Shown: positions 1-11,180, numbered from the stretch's first letter. The stretch: 64,000 nucleotides of DNA from Rhodobacter capsulatus (GCF_003254295.1 NZ_QKZO01000005.1:186001-250000), one strand, 5' to 3'. Program-made: numbers and translations. The notes: generated from the sequence alone by a model not told the origin.

Positions 1-7
1 AATACGA

Positions 8-1339
8 ATGACCATGGTCGAGACTTCCGCGCCGCGGTCGCTTTACACCGCCGATGCCCGCACCAAGGCCCGCAATGCCGCCGAAAAGCGTTTCCGCATC
101 TACGGCATCACCGCCGTCGTCATCGGCCTTCTGGCGCTGGTGGTTCTGCTCTCTTCGGTGCTCGGCTCGGGTCTGGGCGCCTTCCGGCAGACCGTGCTGA
201 GCCTGCCGATCACGCTTGATGCCAAGGCGCTTGATCCCAAGGGCAACCGCGATCCGGCCGAGATGGCCAAGGCGACGACCGTCACCTATGCCAAGCTGAT
301 CACCAAGGCGCTGGAAGCGGTGGTGATCGAACAGAACCTGGCCCCCGAGATGAGCACCAAGAACATCGGCGCGCTGATCTCCAAGGAGGCGCCCGCCGGG
401 CTGCGCGACATGGTTCTGGCCGATCCCGATCTGCTCGGCACCACGATCACCTATGACGTGCTGGCCTCGGGCCGGGTCGACGGCTTTTTCAAGGGCCGGG
501 TGACGATGGAAAGCGCCGCGCTGGACAGCAACATCACCCCCGAACAGCTGCAGCTGGCCGAAAAGCTGCGCGACGCGGGGCTTTTGAAACTGGCTTTCAA
601 CACCGGCTTCCTGACCAACCCGGATGCCTCGGAACTGCGGCCCGAATCCGCCGGTCTCGGCGTCGCCATCCTCGGCTCGATCTACATGATGGTGCTGGTG
701 CTGTGTCTGGCGCTGCCGATCGGTGTTGCCGCCTCGATCTACCTTGAGGAATTCGCGCCGAAGAACCGCTTCACCGACCTGATCGAGGTGAACGTGGCCA
801 ATCTCGCCGCCGTGCCCTCGATCGTCTACGGCATCCTTGGCCTTGCCGCCTTCATCAACTTCGCCGGCATGCCGCAAAGCTCTCCGCTGGTGGGGGCGCT
901 GGTGCTGACGCTGATGACGCTGCCGCGGATCATCATTCCGACCCGGGCCGCGCTGAATGCCGTGCCGCCCTCGATCCGCGAAGCCGCGCTGGGCGTCGGC
1001 GCCTCGAAGACGCAGACGATCTTCCATCACGTCCTGCCGCTAGCCGTGCCCGGGATCCTGACCGGGGCGATCATCGGGCTGGCGCAGGCTTTGGGCGAGA
1101 CCGCGCCGCTTTTGCTGATCGGCATGGTCGCCTTCGTCAAGGATTACCCCGGCGCCCCGCCCGAGGGCATCCTCGATCCGGCCTCGGCGATCCCGGTGCA
1201 GATCTACAACTGGACCCAGCGCGCCGATCCGGCCTTTGTCGAACGGGCTTCCGGGGCGATCATCGTGCTTCTGGTCTTCCTTCTGGTGATGAACTCCCTT
1301 GCCGTGATCTTGCGGCGCAAATTCGAACGGCGGTGGTAA
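8..1339 (+). CDS. pstA: Phosphate ABC transporter permease PstA
   Basis: One of the two membrane subunits of the high-affinity PstSCAB phosphate importer in the inner membrane. The 443-residue protein has one N-terminal membrane segment (about 35-57), a soluble stretch to about 210, then a cluster of hydrophobic helices with the permease-type EAA loop (REAALGVGASKTQ, about 324-336), which contacts the ATPase. It is longer than the roughly 300-residue enterobacterial PstA because of the N-terminal extension, which I know from other alphaproteobacteria. The start is the first ATG of the window; a second ATG lies two codons later. pstB follows after a short gap. pstC and pstS are expected just upstream, outside the window. 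Confidence 0.95.
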   Translation: MTMVETSAPRSLYTADARTKARNAAEKRFRIYGITAVVIGLLALVVLLSSVLGSGLGAFRQTVLSLPITLDAKALDPKGNRDPAEMAKATTVTYAKLITKALEAVVIEQNLAPEMSTKNIGALISKEAPAGLRDMVLADPDLLGTTITYDVLASGRVDGFFKGRVTMESAALDSNITPEQLQLAEKLRDAGLLKLAFNTGFLTNPDASELRPESAGLGVAILGSIYMMVLVLCLALPIGVAASIYLEEFAPKNRFTDLIEVNVANLAAVPSIVYGILGLAAFINFAGMPQSSPLVGALVLTLMTLPRIIIPTRAALNAVPPSIREAALGVGASKTQTIFHHVLPLAVPGILTGAIIGLAQALGETAPLLLIGMVAFVKDYPGAPPEGILDPASAIPVQIYNWTQRADPAFVERASGAIIVLLVFLLVMNSLAVILRRKFERRW

Positions 1340-1375
1340 GACATCATGAACAACATGCGACTGACGGAGAGAGCC

Positions 1376-2143
1376 GTGACCACCGACGTGACGAAATTCA
1401 CCGCCCGCAAGGTGCAGGTCTATTATGGGGCCTCGCATGCGATCAAGGATGTGGACATCGACATCCTCGACAAGACGGTGACGGCGTTCATCGGGCCCTC
1501 GGGCTGCGGGAAATCGACCTTCCTGCGCTGTCTGAACCGGATGAACGACACGATCGACATCTGCCGCGTCGAAGGCGCGATCCAGCTGGATGGCGAGGAT
1601 ATCTACGACAAGAAGGTCGATCCGGTGCAGCTGCGCGCGCGGGTGGGGATGGTGTTCCAGAAGCCGAATCCGTTCCCGAAATCGATCTATGACAACGTGG
1701 CTTACGGGCCGAAAATCCACGGGCTGGTGCGCAACAAGACCGAGCTGGACGAGGTGGTCGAAAGTGCGCTGCGCAAGGCCGCGCTCTGGAACGAGGTCAA
1801 GGACCGTCTGGCCGCCCCCGGCACCGGGCTTTCGGGCGGGCAACAGCAACGGCTGTGCATCGCCCGCGCCGTCGCCACCTCGCCCGAGGTGCTCTTGATG
1901 GACGAACCCTGCTCGGCGCTTGACCCGATCGCCACCGCGCAGGTCGAGGAGCTGATCGACGAGCTGCGCTCGAACTTCTCGGTCGTCATCGTCACCCACT
2001 CGATGCAGCAGGCCGCCCGGGTCAGCCAGCGCACGGCCTTCTTCCACCTTGGAAACCTGGTCGAGTTCGGCGAAACCGGGCAGATCTTCACCAATCCGCG
2101 CGATCCCCGCACGGAAAGCTACATCACCGGCCGTATCGGTTGA
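1376..2143 (+). CDS. pstB: Phosphate ABC transporter ATP-binding protein PstB
   Basis: The ATPase that powers phosphate import through PstA/PstC at the cytoplasmic face of the membrane. Walker A (GPSGCGKST, about 40-48), the ABC signature (LSGGQQQR, about 152) and Walker B (LLMDEP, about 172) are all present and intact. I place the start at the GTG at 1376 because ACGGAGAGAG lies just upstream; an ATG at 1346 in the same frame would add ten residues but has no clear ribosome-binding site. The resulting 255 residues fit the family. It sits between pstA and phoU in one operon. Confidence 0.95.
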   Translation: MTTDVTKFTARKVQVYYGASHAIKDVDIDILDKTVTAFIGPSGCGKSTFLRCLNRMNDTIDICRVEGAIQLDGEDIYDKKVDPVQLRARVGMVFQKPNPFPKSIYDNVAYGPKIHGLVRNKTELDEVVESALRKAALWNEVKDRLAAPGTGLSGGQQQRLCIARAVATSPEVLLMDEPCSALDPIATAQVEELIDELRSNFSVVIVTHSMQQAARVSQRTAFFHLGNLVEFGETGQIFTNPRDPRTESYITGRIG

Positions 2144-2154
2144 GGAAAGATCCC

Positions 2155-2865
2155 ATGTCACAGCATATCGTTTCATCCTTCGACCGGGATCTCGAGTCGG
2201 TTCAGGCGATGGTCGTCAAGATGGGGGGCCTTGTCGAAACCCAGGTCCTCGATGCCGCCCAGGCGCTGGAAGAACGCGACGAGGATCTGGCCGAGACCGT
2301 CCGTCTGCGCGACAAGCAGGTGGACGTGCTCGAAGAGCAGATCAACATCGAGGCGGCGCGGCTGATCGCGCTGCGGGCGCCGCATGCCACCGATCTGCGC
2401 ATCGCGCTGACGGTGATCAAGGTCGCGGGCCATCTGGAGCGCGTCGGCGATTACGCCAAGAACATCGCGAAACGGTCCAAGGTGATTGCCGACCTGCCGT
2501 CGATCAATGGCTCTTCGGGGGCGATCCGGCGCATGGCCGCCGAGGTCGAGGGCATGCTGAAGGATTCGATCGACAGCTTCATCCAGCGCGATGCGAAACT
2601 GGCCGCCGATGTCCGCGCCCGCGATGTCGCCATCGACCAGATGTACAATGCGCTGTTTCGCGAATTCCTGACCTACATGATGGAAGATCCGCGCAACATC
2701 ACCCCCTGCATGCATCTGCATTTCATCGCCAAGAACATCGAGCGGATGGGCGATCTGTGCACCTCGATCGCCGAGCAGGTGACCTATCTGGTGACCGGCC
2801 AGATGCCCGAGGAGCCGCGGCCGAAATCCGATGGCGTGGTGGCCGTCAAGCCGCTGGAGAGCTGA
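2155..2865 (+). CDS. phoU: Phosphate signalling protein PhoU
   Basis: PhoU links the Pst transporter to the PhoR/PhoB two-component system and keeps the Pho regulon off when phosphate is plentiful. The 236-residue protein is nearly all helical and shows two tandem PhoU repeats, each with the usual acidic metal-binding pattern (HLERVGDYAKNIA in the first, KNIERMGDLCTSIA in the second). The ATG at 2155 is preceded by GAGGAAAG; a TTG at 2140 overlapping the pstB stop is also in frame but less likely. It is followed three bases later by phoB, so Pst, PhoU and PhoB are probably cotranscribed. No phoR lies between them. Confidence 0.95.
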   Translation: MSQHIVSSFDRDLESVQAMVVKMGGLVETQVLDAAQALEERDEDLAETVRLRDKQVDVLEEQINIEAARLIALRAPHATDLRIALTVIKVAGHLERVGDYAKNIAKRSKVIADLPSINGSSGAIRRMAAEVEGMLKDSIDSFIQRDAKLAADVRARDVAIDQMYNALFREFLTYMMEDPRNITPCMHLHFIAKNIERMGDLCTSIAEQVTYLVTGQMPEEPRPKSDGVVAVKPLES

Positions 2866-2868
2866 TCG

Positions 2869-3561
2869 ATGAGTCCTGCGCAACAGCCCTGTGTGCTGGT
2901 GGTCGAGGACGAATCGGCGCAACGCGAAGTTCTGCAATACAACCTTGAAGCCGAAGGCTTTCGGGTGGTGATGGCGGTGAACGGTGACGAGGCGCTGTTG
3001 TTCCTGCGCGAGGAAAAGCCCGATCTTGTGGTGCTGGACTGGATGCTGCCCAATGTCTCGGGCATCGAGATCTGCCGCCGGGTGAAGGCCAATCCGGAAA
3101 CCCGGTCGATCCCGATCATCATGCTTTCGGCCCGGTCCGAGGAAACCGACCGGGTGCGGGGGCTGGAAACCGGCGCCGATGATTACGTGGTGAAGCCCTA
3201 TTCGGTGGTGGAGCTGATGGCGCGTCTGCGCACGCAGCTGCGGCGCACCCGGCCCGCCACGATGGGCGAGCGGCTGGTCTTCGACGACATCATTCTCGAT
3301 GCCGCCGAGCACCGGGTCTTCCGCGACGGTCAGCCCCTGAAACTGGGGCCGACCGAGTTCCGGCTGCTGTCGACGCTGATGGAAAAGCCGGGCCGGGTCT
3401 GGACGCGCGATCAGCTGCTCGACCGGGTCTGGGGGCGCGACATCTATGTCGACACCCGCACCATCGACGTGCATGTCGGGCGGCTGCGCAAGGCGCTGAT
3501 GGTGAATGGCGGCGCCGATCCCGTGCGCACCGTGCGCGGAACCGGCTACAGCCTCGGCTGA
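2869..3561 (+). CDS. phoB: Phosphate regulon response regulator PhoB
   Basis: OmpR-family DNA-binding regulator of phosphate starvation genes. The receiver domain (about 1-120) has the acidic pair VVEDE near residue 12, the phospho-acceptor Asp57 (LVVLDWMLPN) and the conserved Lys in VVKPY. The C-terminal winged helix (about 133-228) ends in the typical VRTVRGTGYSLG motif. At 230 residues it is full length. Its place directly after phoU supports PhoB rather than another OmpR-type regulator. The partner kinase PhoR is not in the window. The stop codon abuts the stop of the convergent kinase gene with no base between. Confidence 0.95.
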   Translation: MSPAQQPCVLVVEDESAQREVLQYNLEAEGFRVVMAVNGDEALLFLREEKPDLVVLDWMLPNVSGIEICRRVKANPETRSIPIIMLSARSEETDRVRGLETGADDYVVKPYSVVELMARLRTQLRRTRPATMGERLVFDDIILDAAEHRVFRDGQPLKLGPTEFRLLSTLMEKPGRVWTRDQLLDRVWGRDIYVDTRTIDVHVGRLRKALMVNGGADPVRTVRGTGYSLG

Positions 3562-4440
3562 TCAGCGGTCTTGCAAAAAGACATCGACCTCGGCGCGGGT
3601 CGGGATGGCGGCGGCCGTTCCGGCCCGCGTCACTTTCAGCGCCGAGGCCCCGGCGGCCAGCCGCAGCGCCTGCGGCGGCGTCATCCCCTCGGCCAGACCG
3701 GCGACCAGATAGCCCGCAAAGGTGTCCCCCGCCGCCGTGGTATCGACGGGCGTGACCTTGAAGGCCGGTTGTTCCTGCACAGTCTTGCCCGCCAGATCGT
3801 GCCAGACCGCCCCTTTCGCGCCATGGGTGACGCAGACTGCCTTGACCGGCAAGGCGTCCAGCGTGGTGCCGAGCGCTTCGCACAATTGCGCCGCCTCGAC
3901 CGCGTTCAAAAGCAGAAGATCGAGATCGGCCAGAACCTTGCGCACCGCTTCCGCCTCGAACGGCGCGGCGGAATAGGCGACCTTGACGCCGCGGGCCTTC
4001 GCCAGCGCCACCGCCTCGAGCTGGGCCGAGGTTTCGTTCTGCATCAGCAGCCAGTCGCCCGGTGCGGCCGTTTCCATCGCGTCCTGCAGCGCCGTCAGCG
4101 GCACCGCCCGGTTCGCCCCCGGAAACAGCACGATCGAATTTTCGCCCGAGGCATCGACCATGATGATCGCATGACCCGAAGCCACCTCGACCTCGGCGAC
4201 ATGGGCGCAATCGACACCATCCGCCGCCAGTTCCGCCCGCATCCAGGCGCCATCGGCCCCGGTGGCGCCGATGTGGCGCACCACCGCCCCGGCCCGCGCC
4301 GCCGCCACCGACTGGTTCGCCCCCTTGCCGCCCAGCCCCCGGTCATAAGCGGTCGCGGCCAGCGTTTCCCCGGGAAGGGTCAGATGCGGCAGACGGTAAA
4401 AGTGGTCGGCGTTGATCGAGCCGAGGTTGAAGATGGTCAT
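3562..4440 (-). CDS. Ribokinase-like PfkB-family sugar kinase
   Basis: A 292-residue PfkB-family carbohydrate kinase. The N-terminal part has the sugar-binding GGKGANQSVAAARAG motif (about residues 36-50), and the C-terminal anion hole with catalytic base is DTTAAGDTFAG with Asp239. These features and the length match ribokinase (RbsK). The real sugar could also be a nucleoside or another pentose, since no sugar transporter or ribose gene lies next to it. It runs convergent to phoB. It appears to be a single-gene unit; 54 bases separate its start from the stop of the malic enzyme gene on the same strand. Confidence 0.85.
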   Translation of the reverse strand: MTIFNLGSINADHFYRLPHLTLPGETLAATAYDRGLGGKGANQSVAAARAGAVVRHIGATGADGAWMRAELAADGVDCAHVAEVEVASGHAIIMVDASGENSIVLFPGANRAVPLTALQDAMETAAPGDWLLMQNETSAQLEAVALAKARGVKVAYSAAPFEAEAVRKVLADLDLLLLNAVEAAQLCEALGTTLDALPVKAVCVTHGAKGAVWHDLAGKTVQEQPAFKVTPVDTTAAGDTFAGYLVAGLAEGMTPPQALRLAAGASALKVTRAGTAAAIPTRAEVDVFLQDR

Positions 4441-4494
4441 GGGTCTTCTCCGGGGTCTTGACCCGGGCCGAGACGCCCCGGCCCGGAGGGGTTC

Positions 4495-6762
4495 TCAACG
4501 TTTCAGCCCCAGACGGCTGGCCGAGAGGGCCGCCATATGCAGGATGTCGTTCACCGTCGCGCGGTTCGAGCAGATCTGCACCGAATGCTGGATGCCGGTC
4601 AGGATCGGGCCGATCACCGTCGCCCCGGCCATTTCCTGCATCAGCTTCACCGAGATCGAGGCCGAATGCCGCGCGGGCACCACAAGGATGTTCGCGGGCC
4701 CGGTCAGACGGCAGAACGGATAATGCTTCATCTGCTCGGGGTTCAGCGCGACATCGACGGCCATTTCGCCATCATATTCGAAATCGACGCCGCGTTCATC
4801 CAGGATCTGCGGCGCCACATGCATCTTCATCGCGCGCTCGGAAACGGGATAACCGAAGGTCGAGAACGAGGCGAAAGCGACGCGCGGATCGATGCCCAGA
4901 CCGCGGGCGACGCGCGCCCCGGCCATGGCGATATCGGCCAGATCGTTTTCGTCGGGCCATTCATGCACCAGCGTATCGCCGATGAAGACGACCTTGCCCT
5001 TGTGCAACAGCGCGGTTATCCCCACGGCGCCGTCCGAGGGCTTGGCGTCGATCACCTTGTTGATCAGCTCGAGCACATGCGCCGATTTCCGCGTCGCGCC
5101 GGTGATCATGCCGTCGCCGTGCCCATGCACCAGCATCAGCGCGGCAAACACATGCCGGTCGCGGGTGGCCAGCTTGTGCGCGTCTTCCCGGTCCATCCCC
5201 TGCCGCTGCAGGCGGCGATAAAGGAAATCCTTGTAGGTATCCATGTGCTTGCAATTCGTCGCATTGACGATCTGCAATTCGCGGAAGGCGTCGCCGATCC
5301 CGGCCGCTTCCAGCTGTTCCTTCACATCCGAGTCGCGGCCGACGACCAGCGCCGTGCCCATGCCGCCGCGCTGATAGGCGACCGCCGCGCGCAGCACGCG
5401 CGGGTCGTCGCCCTCGGCAAAGATCATCCGCGCCTGCGCCTGACGGGCCCGGGCATGGATGCCCTGCAAGATCGCCGCCGTCGGGTCCATCCGCGCCTTC
5501 AGGCTTTGCGCATAGCCCTCCATGTCGATGATCGGACGCCGGGCGACGCCGGTATCCATCCCGGCCTTGGCCACGGCAGGCGGGATCAGATAGATCAGCC
5601 GCGGGTCAAAGGGCGTCGGAATGATGTAGTCGCGCCCGAAGGTCAGCTTGCGGCCGTAAGCCATCGCCACCTCGTCGGGCACGTCCTCTCGCGCCAGCGC
5701 CGCCAGAGCCTTGGCACAGGCGATCTTCATCTCGTCATTGATCGCGCGGGCATGAATGTCCAGCGCGCCGCGGAAGAGATAGGGGAAGCCCAGCACATTG
5801 TTGACCTGGTTCGGATAATCCGACCGCCCGGTGGCGACGATCGCATCGGGGCGGACCGAATGCGCTTCTTCCGGGGTGATTTCCGGGTCCGGGTTCGCCA
5901 TCGCGAAGATCACCGGATTGTCGGCCATCGAGGCGACCATCTCGGGTGTCACCGCGCCCTTGGCCGAGACGCCCAGGAACACGTCGGCGCCCACCATCGC
6001 CTCTTCCAGCGTGCGCGCCTCGGTATTGGCCGCATGGGCCGATTTCCACTGGTTCATGCCCTCGGTGCGGCCCTGCCAGATCACGCCCTTGGTGTCGCAC
6101 ATGATGCAGTTGTCATGCTTGGCGCCCATGGTCTTGATCAGCTCGAGGCACGCAATCCCGGCAGCGCCCGCGCCATTCAGCACGATCTTGCAGTCTTCGA
6201 TCTTCTTGCCCGAGATTTCGAGCGCGTTCAAAAGCCCCGCCGCGCAGATCACCGCCGTGCCGTGCTGGTCGTCATGGAACACCGGAATGTCCATCATCTC
6301 TTTCAGCCGCTGCTCGATGATGAAGCACTCGGGGGCCTTGATGTCCTCAAGGTTGATGCCGCCAAAGGTCGGGCCCATCAGGCTGACCGCCTTGATGATT
6401 TCTTCCGGGTCTTCGGTGGCCAGTTCGATGTCGATCGCGTTCACGTCGGCGAAGCGCTTGAACAGCACCGCCTTGCCTTCCATCACCGGCTTGCTGGCCA
6501 GCGCGCCAAGGTTGCCCAGACCGAGGATCGCCGTGCCGTTCGAAATCACCGCCACAAGGTTGCCCTTGTTGGTGTAGTCATAGGCGGTTTCGGGCCGTTC
6601 GGCGATGGCTTCGACCGGAACCGCGACGCCGGGGGAATAGGCCAGGCTCAGATCCCTCTGCGTGGTCATCGGCTTCGAGGCGACGACCTCGTATTTCCCC
6701 GGCACGGGGTCGAGGTGATAGGCCAGCGCCTCTTCGGGCGTGACGCGGTTCTTGGTGGACAT
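4495..6762 (-). CDS. maeB: NADP-dependent malic enzyme with C-terminal phosphotransacetylase-like domain
   Basis: Converts malate to pyruvate and CO2 with NADP, feeding NADPH and gluconeogenic or acetyl-CoA pathways. The 755-residue protein is the long MaeB type: a malic enzyme and NAD(P)-binding region (about 1-420, with [10 protein letters not shown] and [14 protein letters not shown]) followed by a phosphate acetyltransferase-like region (about 430-755, with [15 protein letters not shown]). In known MaeB proteins this tail is regulatory and not an active transacetylase. The start at 6762 has GGAGGAG upstream; an extended frame to 6819 looks spurious. The gene is divergent from mutS across a 111-base gap. 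Confidence 0.93.
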   Translation of the reverse strand: MSTKNRVTPEEALAYHLDPVPGKYEVVASKPMTTQRDLSLAYSPGVAVPVEAIAERPETAYDYTNKGNLVAVISNGTAILGLGNLGALASKPVMEGKAVLFKRFADVNAIDIELATEDPEEIIKAVSLMGPTFGGINLEDIKAPECFIIEQRLKEMMDIPVFHDDQHGTAVICAAGLLNALEISGKKIEDCKIVLNGAGAAGIACLELIKTMGAKHDNCIMCDTKGVIWQGRTEGMNQWKSAHAANTEARTLEEAMVGADVFLGVSAKGAVTPEMVASMADNPVIFAMANPDPEITPEEAHSVRPDAIVATGRSDYPNQVNNVLGFPYLFRGALDIHARAINDEMKIACAKALAALAREDVPDEVAMAYGRKLTFGRDYIIPTPFDPRLIYLIPPAVAKAGMDTGVARRPIIDMEGYAQSLKARMDPTAAILQGIHARARQAQARMIFAEGDDPRVLRAAVAYQRGGMGTALVVGRDSDVKEQLEAAGIGDAFRELQIVNATNCKHMDTYKDFLYRRLQRQGMDREDAHKLATRDRHVFAALMLVHGHGDGMITGATRKSAHVLELINKVIDAKPSDGAVGITALLHKGKVVFIGDTLVHEWPDENDLADIAMAGARVARGLGIDPRVAFASFSTFGYPVSERAMKMHVAPQILDERGVDFEYDGEMAVDVALNPEQMKHYPFCRLTGPANILVVPARHSASISVKLMQEMAGATVIGPILTGIQHSVQICSNRATVNDILHMAALSASRLGLKR

Positions 6763-6873
6763 GGGCCGAACTCCTCCAGTGGGCGCTTTTTCCTTATCCC
6801 CCTTGCGGCGCTGCCTCAATCGGTTTGCACGGGGGTGCGGCGTTTAATAAGTTGCGCGCGGCAGGGGGAAACC

Positions 6874-9513
6874 ATGACAAGCGAAACCGTGACGCCGATG
6901 ATGGCGCAATATCTGGCGATCAAGCAGGCGAACCCCGGGGCGCTGCTGTTTTACCGGATGGGCGATTTCTACGAGATGTTCTTTGACGATGCCGTGGCGG
7001 CGGCGGCGGCGCTGGATATCGCGCTGACGAAACGCGGCCTGCATCTGGGCGAGGACATCCCGATGTGCGGCGTGCCGATCCATGCCGCCGAGGGCTATCT
7101 TCTGACGCTGATCCGCAAGGGCTTTCGCGTGGCGATCGCCGAGCAGCTGGAAGATCCGGCCGAGGCGAAGAAACGCGGCTCGAAATCCGTGGTGCGGCGC
7201 GATGTGGTGCGGCTGGTCACGCCCGGCACGCTGACCGAGGAAAGCCTGCTGGAAGCGCGGCGGCACAACTATCTGGCCGCCTGGGCCGAGCTGCGCGACG
7301 AAGGCGCGCTCGCCTGGGCCGATATTTCCACGGGCGAGTTTCGGGTGATGCCCTGTCCGCTCTCCCGTCTTGGCCCCGAGCTGGCCCGGCTGGCCCCCCG
7401 CGAAGTGCTGGTAAGCGAGGTGAAAGAGGCCGATTGTGCTGGAATCGTCTCTGATCTGCGCGCGTCGCTGACCCCGCTCGCCCGGTCGAGTTTCGACAGT
7501 CAGGGGGCGGAAAAGCGGCTCTGCGATCTCTTCGCCGTGGGCTCGCTCGATGCTTTTGGCGCCTTTTCGCGCGCCGAAATCTCGGCGATGGGCGCGCTGG
7601 TCGATTATCTCGATCTGACGCAGCGGGGGAAACTGCCGCTTCTGGCGCGGCCGCTGCGGGAAGAGGCGGGCAGCCTGGTGCAGATCGACGCGGCGACGCG
7701 GCGCAATCTGGAGCTGACGCAGGCGCTTTCGGGCGGGCGCGAAGGCTCGCTTCTGGCCACGATCGACCGCACCGTGACGGCGGCGGGGGCGCGGCTTCTG
7801 GAACGGCGGATTTCCGCGCCCTCGCGCGATCTGGCGCAGATCCATGCGCGGCATGATGCGGTGCGTTTTCTGGCGCAACAGGGTCGATTTGCCGAAGACC
7901 TGCGCGAGGCGCTGCGCCGCTGCCCCGATATCGACCGGGCGCTGAGCCGCCTTGCGCTCGACCGCGGCGGTCCCCGCGATCTGGCGGCGATCCGCAACGG
8001 GCTGGAACAGGCGGGCCGCATCGCCGAGCGTTTGGCCGAGACCGAGGCCCCCGCGCTTCTGGCCGAGGCCGGGGCGCGGCTGCTGGGTCACGACGACCTT
8101 GTGGCGCTTCTTGATGCCGCGCTGGTGGCCGAACCGCCGCTGCTGGCCCGCGATGGCGGCTTCATCGCGCCGGGCTACGAGCCGGACCTGGACCAGACCC
8201 GGCAGCTGCGCGACGAAGGCCGCGGCGTGATCGCCCGGATGCAGGCCGATTACATCGGCGAGACGGGGATTTCGTCGCTGAAGATCAAGCACAACAACGT
8301 GCTGGGCTATTTCATCGAGACCACCTCGACACATGCGGAAAAGATGCTGGCCCCGCCGCTCTCGGCGCGCTTCATCCACCGGCAGACGACGGCCAATCAG
8401 GTCCGCTTCACCACGCTGGAGCTGAGCGAGCTGGAAACCCGGATCCTGAACGCGGGCAATCATGCGCTGGAGATCGAAAAGCGGCTCTATGACAGCCTGA
8501 AAGGCGCGATTCTGGCCGCCGCCGGGCCGATTTCCGAAACCGCGCGGGCGCTGGCCGAAATCGACCTGAACGCCGCCTTCGCCGATCTGGCCGCGGCCGA
8601 AGACTGGGTCGAACCCACCGTCGATCACAGCCACGCTTTCGAGATCGAAGGCGGCCGTCATCCGGTGGTGGAAGCCGCGCTGAAACGCCAGGGCGAGCCC
8701 TTCATTGCGAACGATTGCGCCCTGACCTCCGGGCAGACGCCTGCGATCTGGCTGCTGACGGGGCCGAACATGGCGGGCAAATCGACCTTCCTGCGGCAGA
8801 ATGCGCTGATCGCGCTCTTGGCGCAGGCGGGCAGTTTCGTCCCGGCGCGGCGTGCCCATATCGGCCTTGTCAGCCAGCTTTTCAGCCGCGTCGGCGCCGC
8901 CGACGATCTGGCGCGCGGCCGGTCGACCTTCATGGTCGAGATGGTCGAAACCGCCGCCATCCTCAATCAGGCCGACGACCGGGCGCTGGTGATCCTCGAT
9001 GAAATCGGCCGCGGCACGGCGACCTATGACGGGCTCTCGATCGCCTGGGCGGTGCTGGAACATCTGCACGGGGCAAACCGCTGCCGTGCGCTTTTCGCCA
9101 CCCATTACCACGAAATGACCGCGCTTTCGGCGAAGCTTGACGGCGTCGAAAACGCCACCGTCTCGGTCAAGGAATGGCACGGCGAGGTGATCTTCCTGCA
9201 CGAGGTGAAAAAGGGTGCGGCCGACCGCTCCTATGGCGTGCAGGTGGCGAAACTGGCGGGCCTGCCCGAAAGCGTCGTCGCCCGCGCCCGTGTCGTGCTG
9301 GAGGCGCTCGAAAAGGGCGAACGCGAGGGCGGCAAGAAACAGGCGATCATCGACGATCTGCCGCTTTTTGCACTCGCCCCGCCGCCCGCGCCCGCGGCCC
9401 CGCCCGCAAAATCCGCGGTCGAGGACCAGCTGCGCGCCCTGCATCCTGACGAGATGACGCCCCGCGAAGCGATGGACGCGCTTTACGCACTGCGCGCCCT
9501 GCTCAAGGATTGA
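6874..9513 (+). CDS. mutS: DNA mismatch repair protein MutS
   Basis: Recognises mismatches and starts methyl-independent or directed mismatch repair. The 879-residue protein has the N-terminal mismatch-wedge motif Phe32-Tyr33-Glu34 (MGDFYEMFF), a central connector/lever/clamp region, and a C-terminal ATPase with Walker [10 protein letters not shown] (about 630-638), the Walker B DEIGRGT and the ATHYHEM signature. The ATG at 6874 has GGCAGGGGGAAACC upstream. The same frame stays open far upstream, but that part is antisense to maeB. It is followed by a palindromic repeat and the end of grpE. Confidence 0.97.
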   Translation: MTSETVTPMMAQYLAIKQANPGALLFYRMGDFYEMFFDDAVAAAAALDIALTKRGLHLGEDIPMCGVPIHAAEGYLLTLIRKGFRVAIAEQLEDPAEAKKRGSKSVVRRDVVRLVTPGTLTEESLLEARRHNYLAAWAELRDEGALAWADISTGEFRVMPCPLSRLGPELARLAPREVLVSEVKEADCAGIVSDLRASLTPLARSSFDSQGAEKRLCDLFAVGSLDAFGAFSRAEISAMGALVDYLDLTQRGKLPLLARPLREEAGSLVQIDAATRRNLELTQALSGGREGSLLATIDRTVTAAGARLLERRISAPSRDLAQIHARHDAVRFLAQQGRFAEDLREALRRCPDIDRALSRLALDRGGPRDLAAIRNGLEQAGRIAERLAETEAPALLAEAGARLLGHDDLVALLDAALVAEPPLLARDGGFIAPGYEPDLDQTRQLRDEGRGVIARMQADYIGETGISSLKIKHNNVLGYFIETTSTHAEKMLAPPLSARFIHRQTTANQVRFTTLELSELETRILNAGNHALEIEKRLYDSLKGAILAAAGPISETARALAEIDLNAAFADLAAAEDWVEPTVDHSHAFEIEGGRHPVVEAALKRQGEPFIANDCALTSGQTPAIWLLTGPNMAGKSTFLRQNALIALLAQAGSFVPARRAHIGLVSQLFSRVGAADDLARGRSTFMVEMVETAAILNQADDRALVILDEIGRGTATYDGLSIAWAVLEHLHGANRCRALFATHYHEMTALSAKLDGVENATVSVKEWHGEVIFLHEVKKGAADRSYGVQVAKLAGLPESVVARARVVLEALEKGEREGGKKQAIIDDLPLFALAPPPAPAAPPAKSAVEDQLRALHPDEMTPREAMDALYALRALLKD

Positions 9514-9514
9514 G

Positions 9515-9563
9515 TTTCATCTTGCCCGAAATACCTCGGGGGTGTGGGGGCAGAGCCCCCACC
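9515..9563. repeat. Intergenic repeat family B, copy 1, with terminator-like hairpin
   Basis: Between the convergent mutS and grpE ends lies TTTCATCTTGCC, three bases, AAATACCTCGGGG-type sequence, then a perfect hairpin GTGGGGGC-AGA-GCCCCCAC (9544-9562). The same module, on the other strand, is found at 26549-26593. The hairpin may act as a terminator for either gene, though no long T-run follows it. Confidence 0.75.
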
Positions 9564-9564
9564 C

Positions 9565-10113
9565 TTACGCTTTCGGCATCGAGCTGACGCCGACTTTCGC
9601 CGGGCGCAGCAGACGGTCGTGCAGCAGGAACCCGTCGTCCATCACCTGAATGATGTCGCCCGCCACCGTGCCCGGCAGCGGCGCCTCGAACATCGCTTCA
9701 TGCAGCAGCGGGTCGAACTTGTCGCCCAGCTTCGGCTGGATCGCCACGATCCCGTGCCGCGCAAACACGTTCAGCAGCTCGCGCTGGGTCAGCTCGACCC
9801 CTTCGATCAGCGCCGGCGCCGCGGCGCGGACCTCGTCGCCCGCCGCATCCAGCGCGCGCTTGAGCGCATCGAACACCGGCAGCATGTCGCGCGACAGTTT
9901 CGAGCCGCCGTATTGCTCGGCCTCGCGCCGATCCCGCTCCGCCCGCTTGCGCGAGTTTTCGGCATCGGCGAGCGCCCGCATGAAGCGGTCGCGCAGCTCG
10001 TCGCGTTCGGCGCGCAGCATTTCGATCTCGTCCTGCTCGTCGCCCAGAGCCGCGGCCAGCGCCTCGTCCAGCTGCGCCTGATCCTCTGCCATTTCGTCCT
10101 TCTTCTCGGTCAT
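9565..10113 (-). CDS. grpE: Nucleotide exchange factor GrpE
   Basis: Co-chaperone that releases ADP from DnaK. The 182-residue protein has an N-terminal charged coiled-coil region (about 1-75) followed by the GrpE head domain with the recognisable DNSRKR-like ADAENSRKRAERDR segment, GVELTQRELLNVFARHG and the C-terminal LLRPAKVGVS. The start at 10113 is five bases after the hrcA stop, so hrcA-grpE form an operon. dnaK and dnaJ are not next to it. The gene ends convergent to mutS, with repeat B copy 1 between them. Confidence 0.95.
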   Translation of the reverse strand: MTEKKDEMAEDQAQLDEALAAALGDEQDEIEMLRAERDELRDRFMRALADAENSRKRAERDRREAEQYGGSKLSRDMLPVFDALKRALDAAGDEVRAAAPALIEGVELTQRELLNVFARHGIVAIQPKLGDKFDPLLHEAMFEAPLPGTVAGDIIQVMDDGFLLHDRLLRPAKVGVSSMPKA

Positions 10114-10118
10114 CCGTT

Positions 10119-11180
10119 TCACCCTTTGCCCCGGCCGGCCAGCATGCGCCCGACCAGTTGCGCCGTATAATCCACGATCGGCACGATCCGCCCGTAGTTG
10201 AGCCGGGTGGGGCCGATGACCCCCACCGCGCCGATGATCTTTCGATCCGCGTTCATATAGGGAGAGACCACCAAAGAGGAACCCGAAAGTGAGAAGAGTT
10301 TGTTCTCCGACCCGATAAAAATGCGCACGCCTTCGCCGTCCTCGGTCAGATCGAGGAATTCGGCGATGTCGCGTTTGCGTTCCAGATCGTCGAAAAGCGT
10401 CCGGATCCGGTCCAGATCGCCCTCGGGCTCCAGCAGATTCGAGCGGCCCCGCACGATCAGCCGCTCCCAGGGCTCGCCCTGATCGGCCCATTGCGCCAGA
10501 CCGCTTTCGACCATCTCGGCGGCCAAGGCATCCAGTTCCTGCCGCCGCGCCAGGATTTCCACGGCGATTTCGCGGCGCAGATCGGACAGCGTCTTGCCCT
10601 CCGCCAGCGCATTGAGAAAATTCGCCGCCTCGCGCATCGAGGAGGGCGTCTGCCCGGCGGGGGGGGTGAAGACGCGGTTTTCCACCTGACCATCGGCCAT
10701 CACCAGCACCACCAAAGCCCGGTCGGGTGCCAGCGAGACGAATTCGATATGGCGGATCGGTGCCTCGGTCTTCGGCGCCAGCACCAGGCTTGCCCCATGC
10801 GTCAGCCCCGAGAGCGCCGAGCCCACCCGGTCGAGCAGCGAGCCCACATCGGGTTCGGCCCCGCCCACCGTGGCTTCAAGCGCGGCACGGTCGGTCGCCT
10901 GAACCTCGCTCACCTCCATGAAGCCATCGACGAACATCCGCAGCCCCAACTGCGTCGGCACCCGCCCCGCGGAGACATGCGGGCTGCCGAGCAGCCCCAG
11001 ATATTCCAGATCCTGCATCACGTTGCGGATCGTCGCCGCCGAGAGCTTTTCGCTCATCATCCGGGTCAACGTGCGCGAACCGACCGGATCGCCGGATTCC
11101 AGATAGCCCTCGACCACCCGGCGAAACACTTCGCGGGAGCGGTCGTTCAAGTCCGAGATCAGCTGGTTCTGGTTCGTCAT
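10119..11180 (-). CDS. hrcA: Heat-inducible transcriptional repressor HrcA
   Basis: Repressor of groESL-type heat shock genes that binds CIRCE operators. The 353-residue protein begins with the winged-helix region ([19 protein letters not shown], then GDPVGSRTL and [13 protein letters not shown]) and continues with the HrcA GAF-like domain, including [17 protein letters not shown] near the C-terminus. I chose ATG 11180; two upstream in-frame ATGs (one at 11195) would add only a few residues. No CIRCE inverted repeat was found in the 111 bases before rph, so autoregulation through CIRCE is not visible here. It is divergent from rph. Confidence 0.95.
   Translation of the reverse strand: MTNQNQLISDLNDRSREVFRRVVEGYLESGDPVGSRTLTRMMSEKLSAATIRNVMQDLEYLGLLGSPHVSAGRVPTQLGLRMFVDGFMEVSEVQATDRAALEATVGGAEPDVGSLLDRVGSALSGLTHGASLVLAPKTEAPIRHIEFVSLAPDRALVVLVMADGQVENRVFTPPAGQTPSSMREAANFLNALAEGKTLSDLRREIAVEILARRQELDALAAEMVESGLAQWADQGEPWERLIVRGRSNLLEPEGDLDRIRTLFDDLERKRDIAEFLDLTEDGEGVRIFIGSENKLFSLSGSSLVVSPYMNADRKIIGAVGVIGPTRLNYGRIVPIVDYTAQLVGRMLAGRGKG

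Noticed and set aside
1346-1375. Ten-residue N-terminal extension of PstB
   Set aside because: The GTG at 1376 has the better ribosome-binding site and fits the family length.
4537-6873. 779-codon open extension upstream of MutS in the same frame
   Set aside because: It is antisense to maeB and rich in His and Arg, as expected for GC-rich antisense frames. The family start is MTSETVTP at 6874.
6844-9444. 866-codon minus-strand frame opposite mutS
   Set aside because: Composition and position are those of an antisense shadow.
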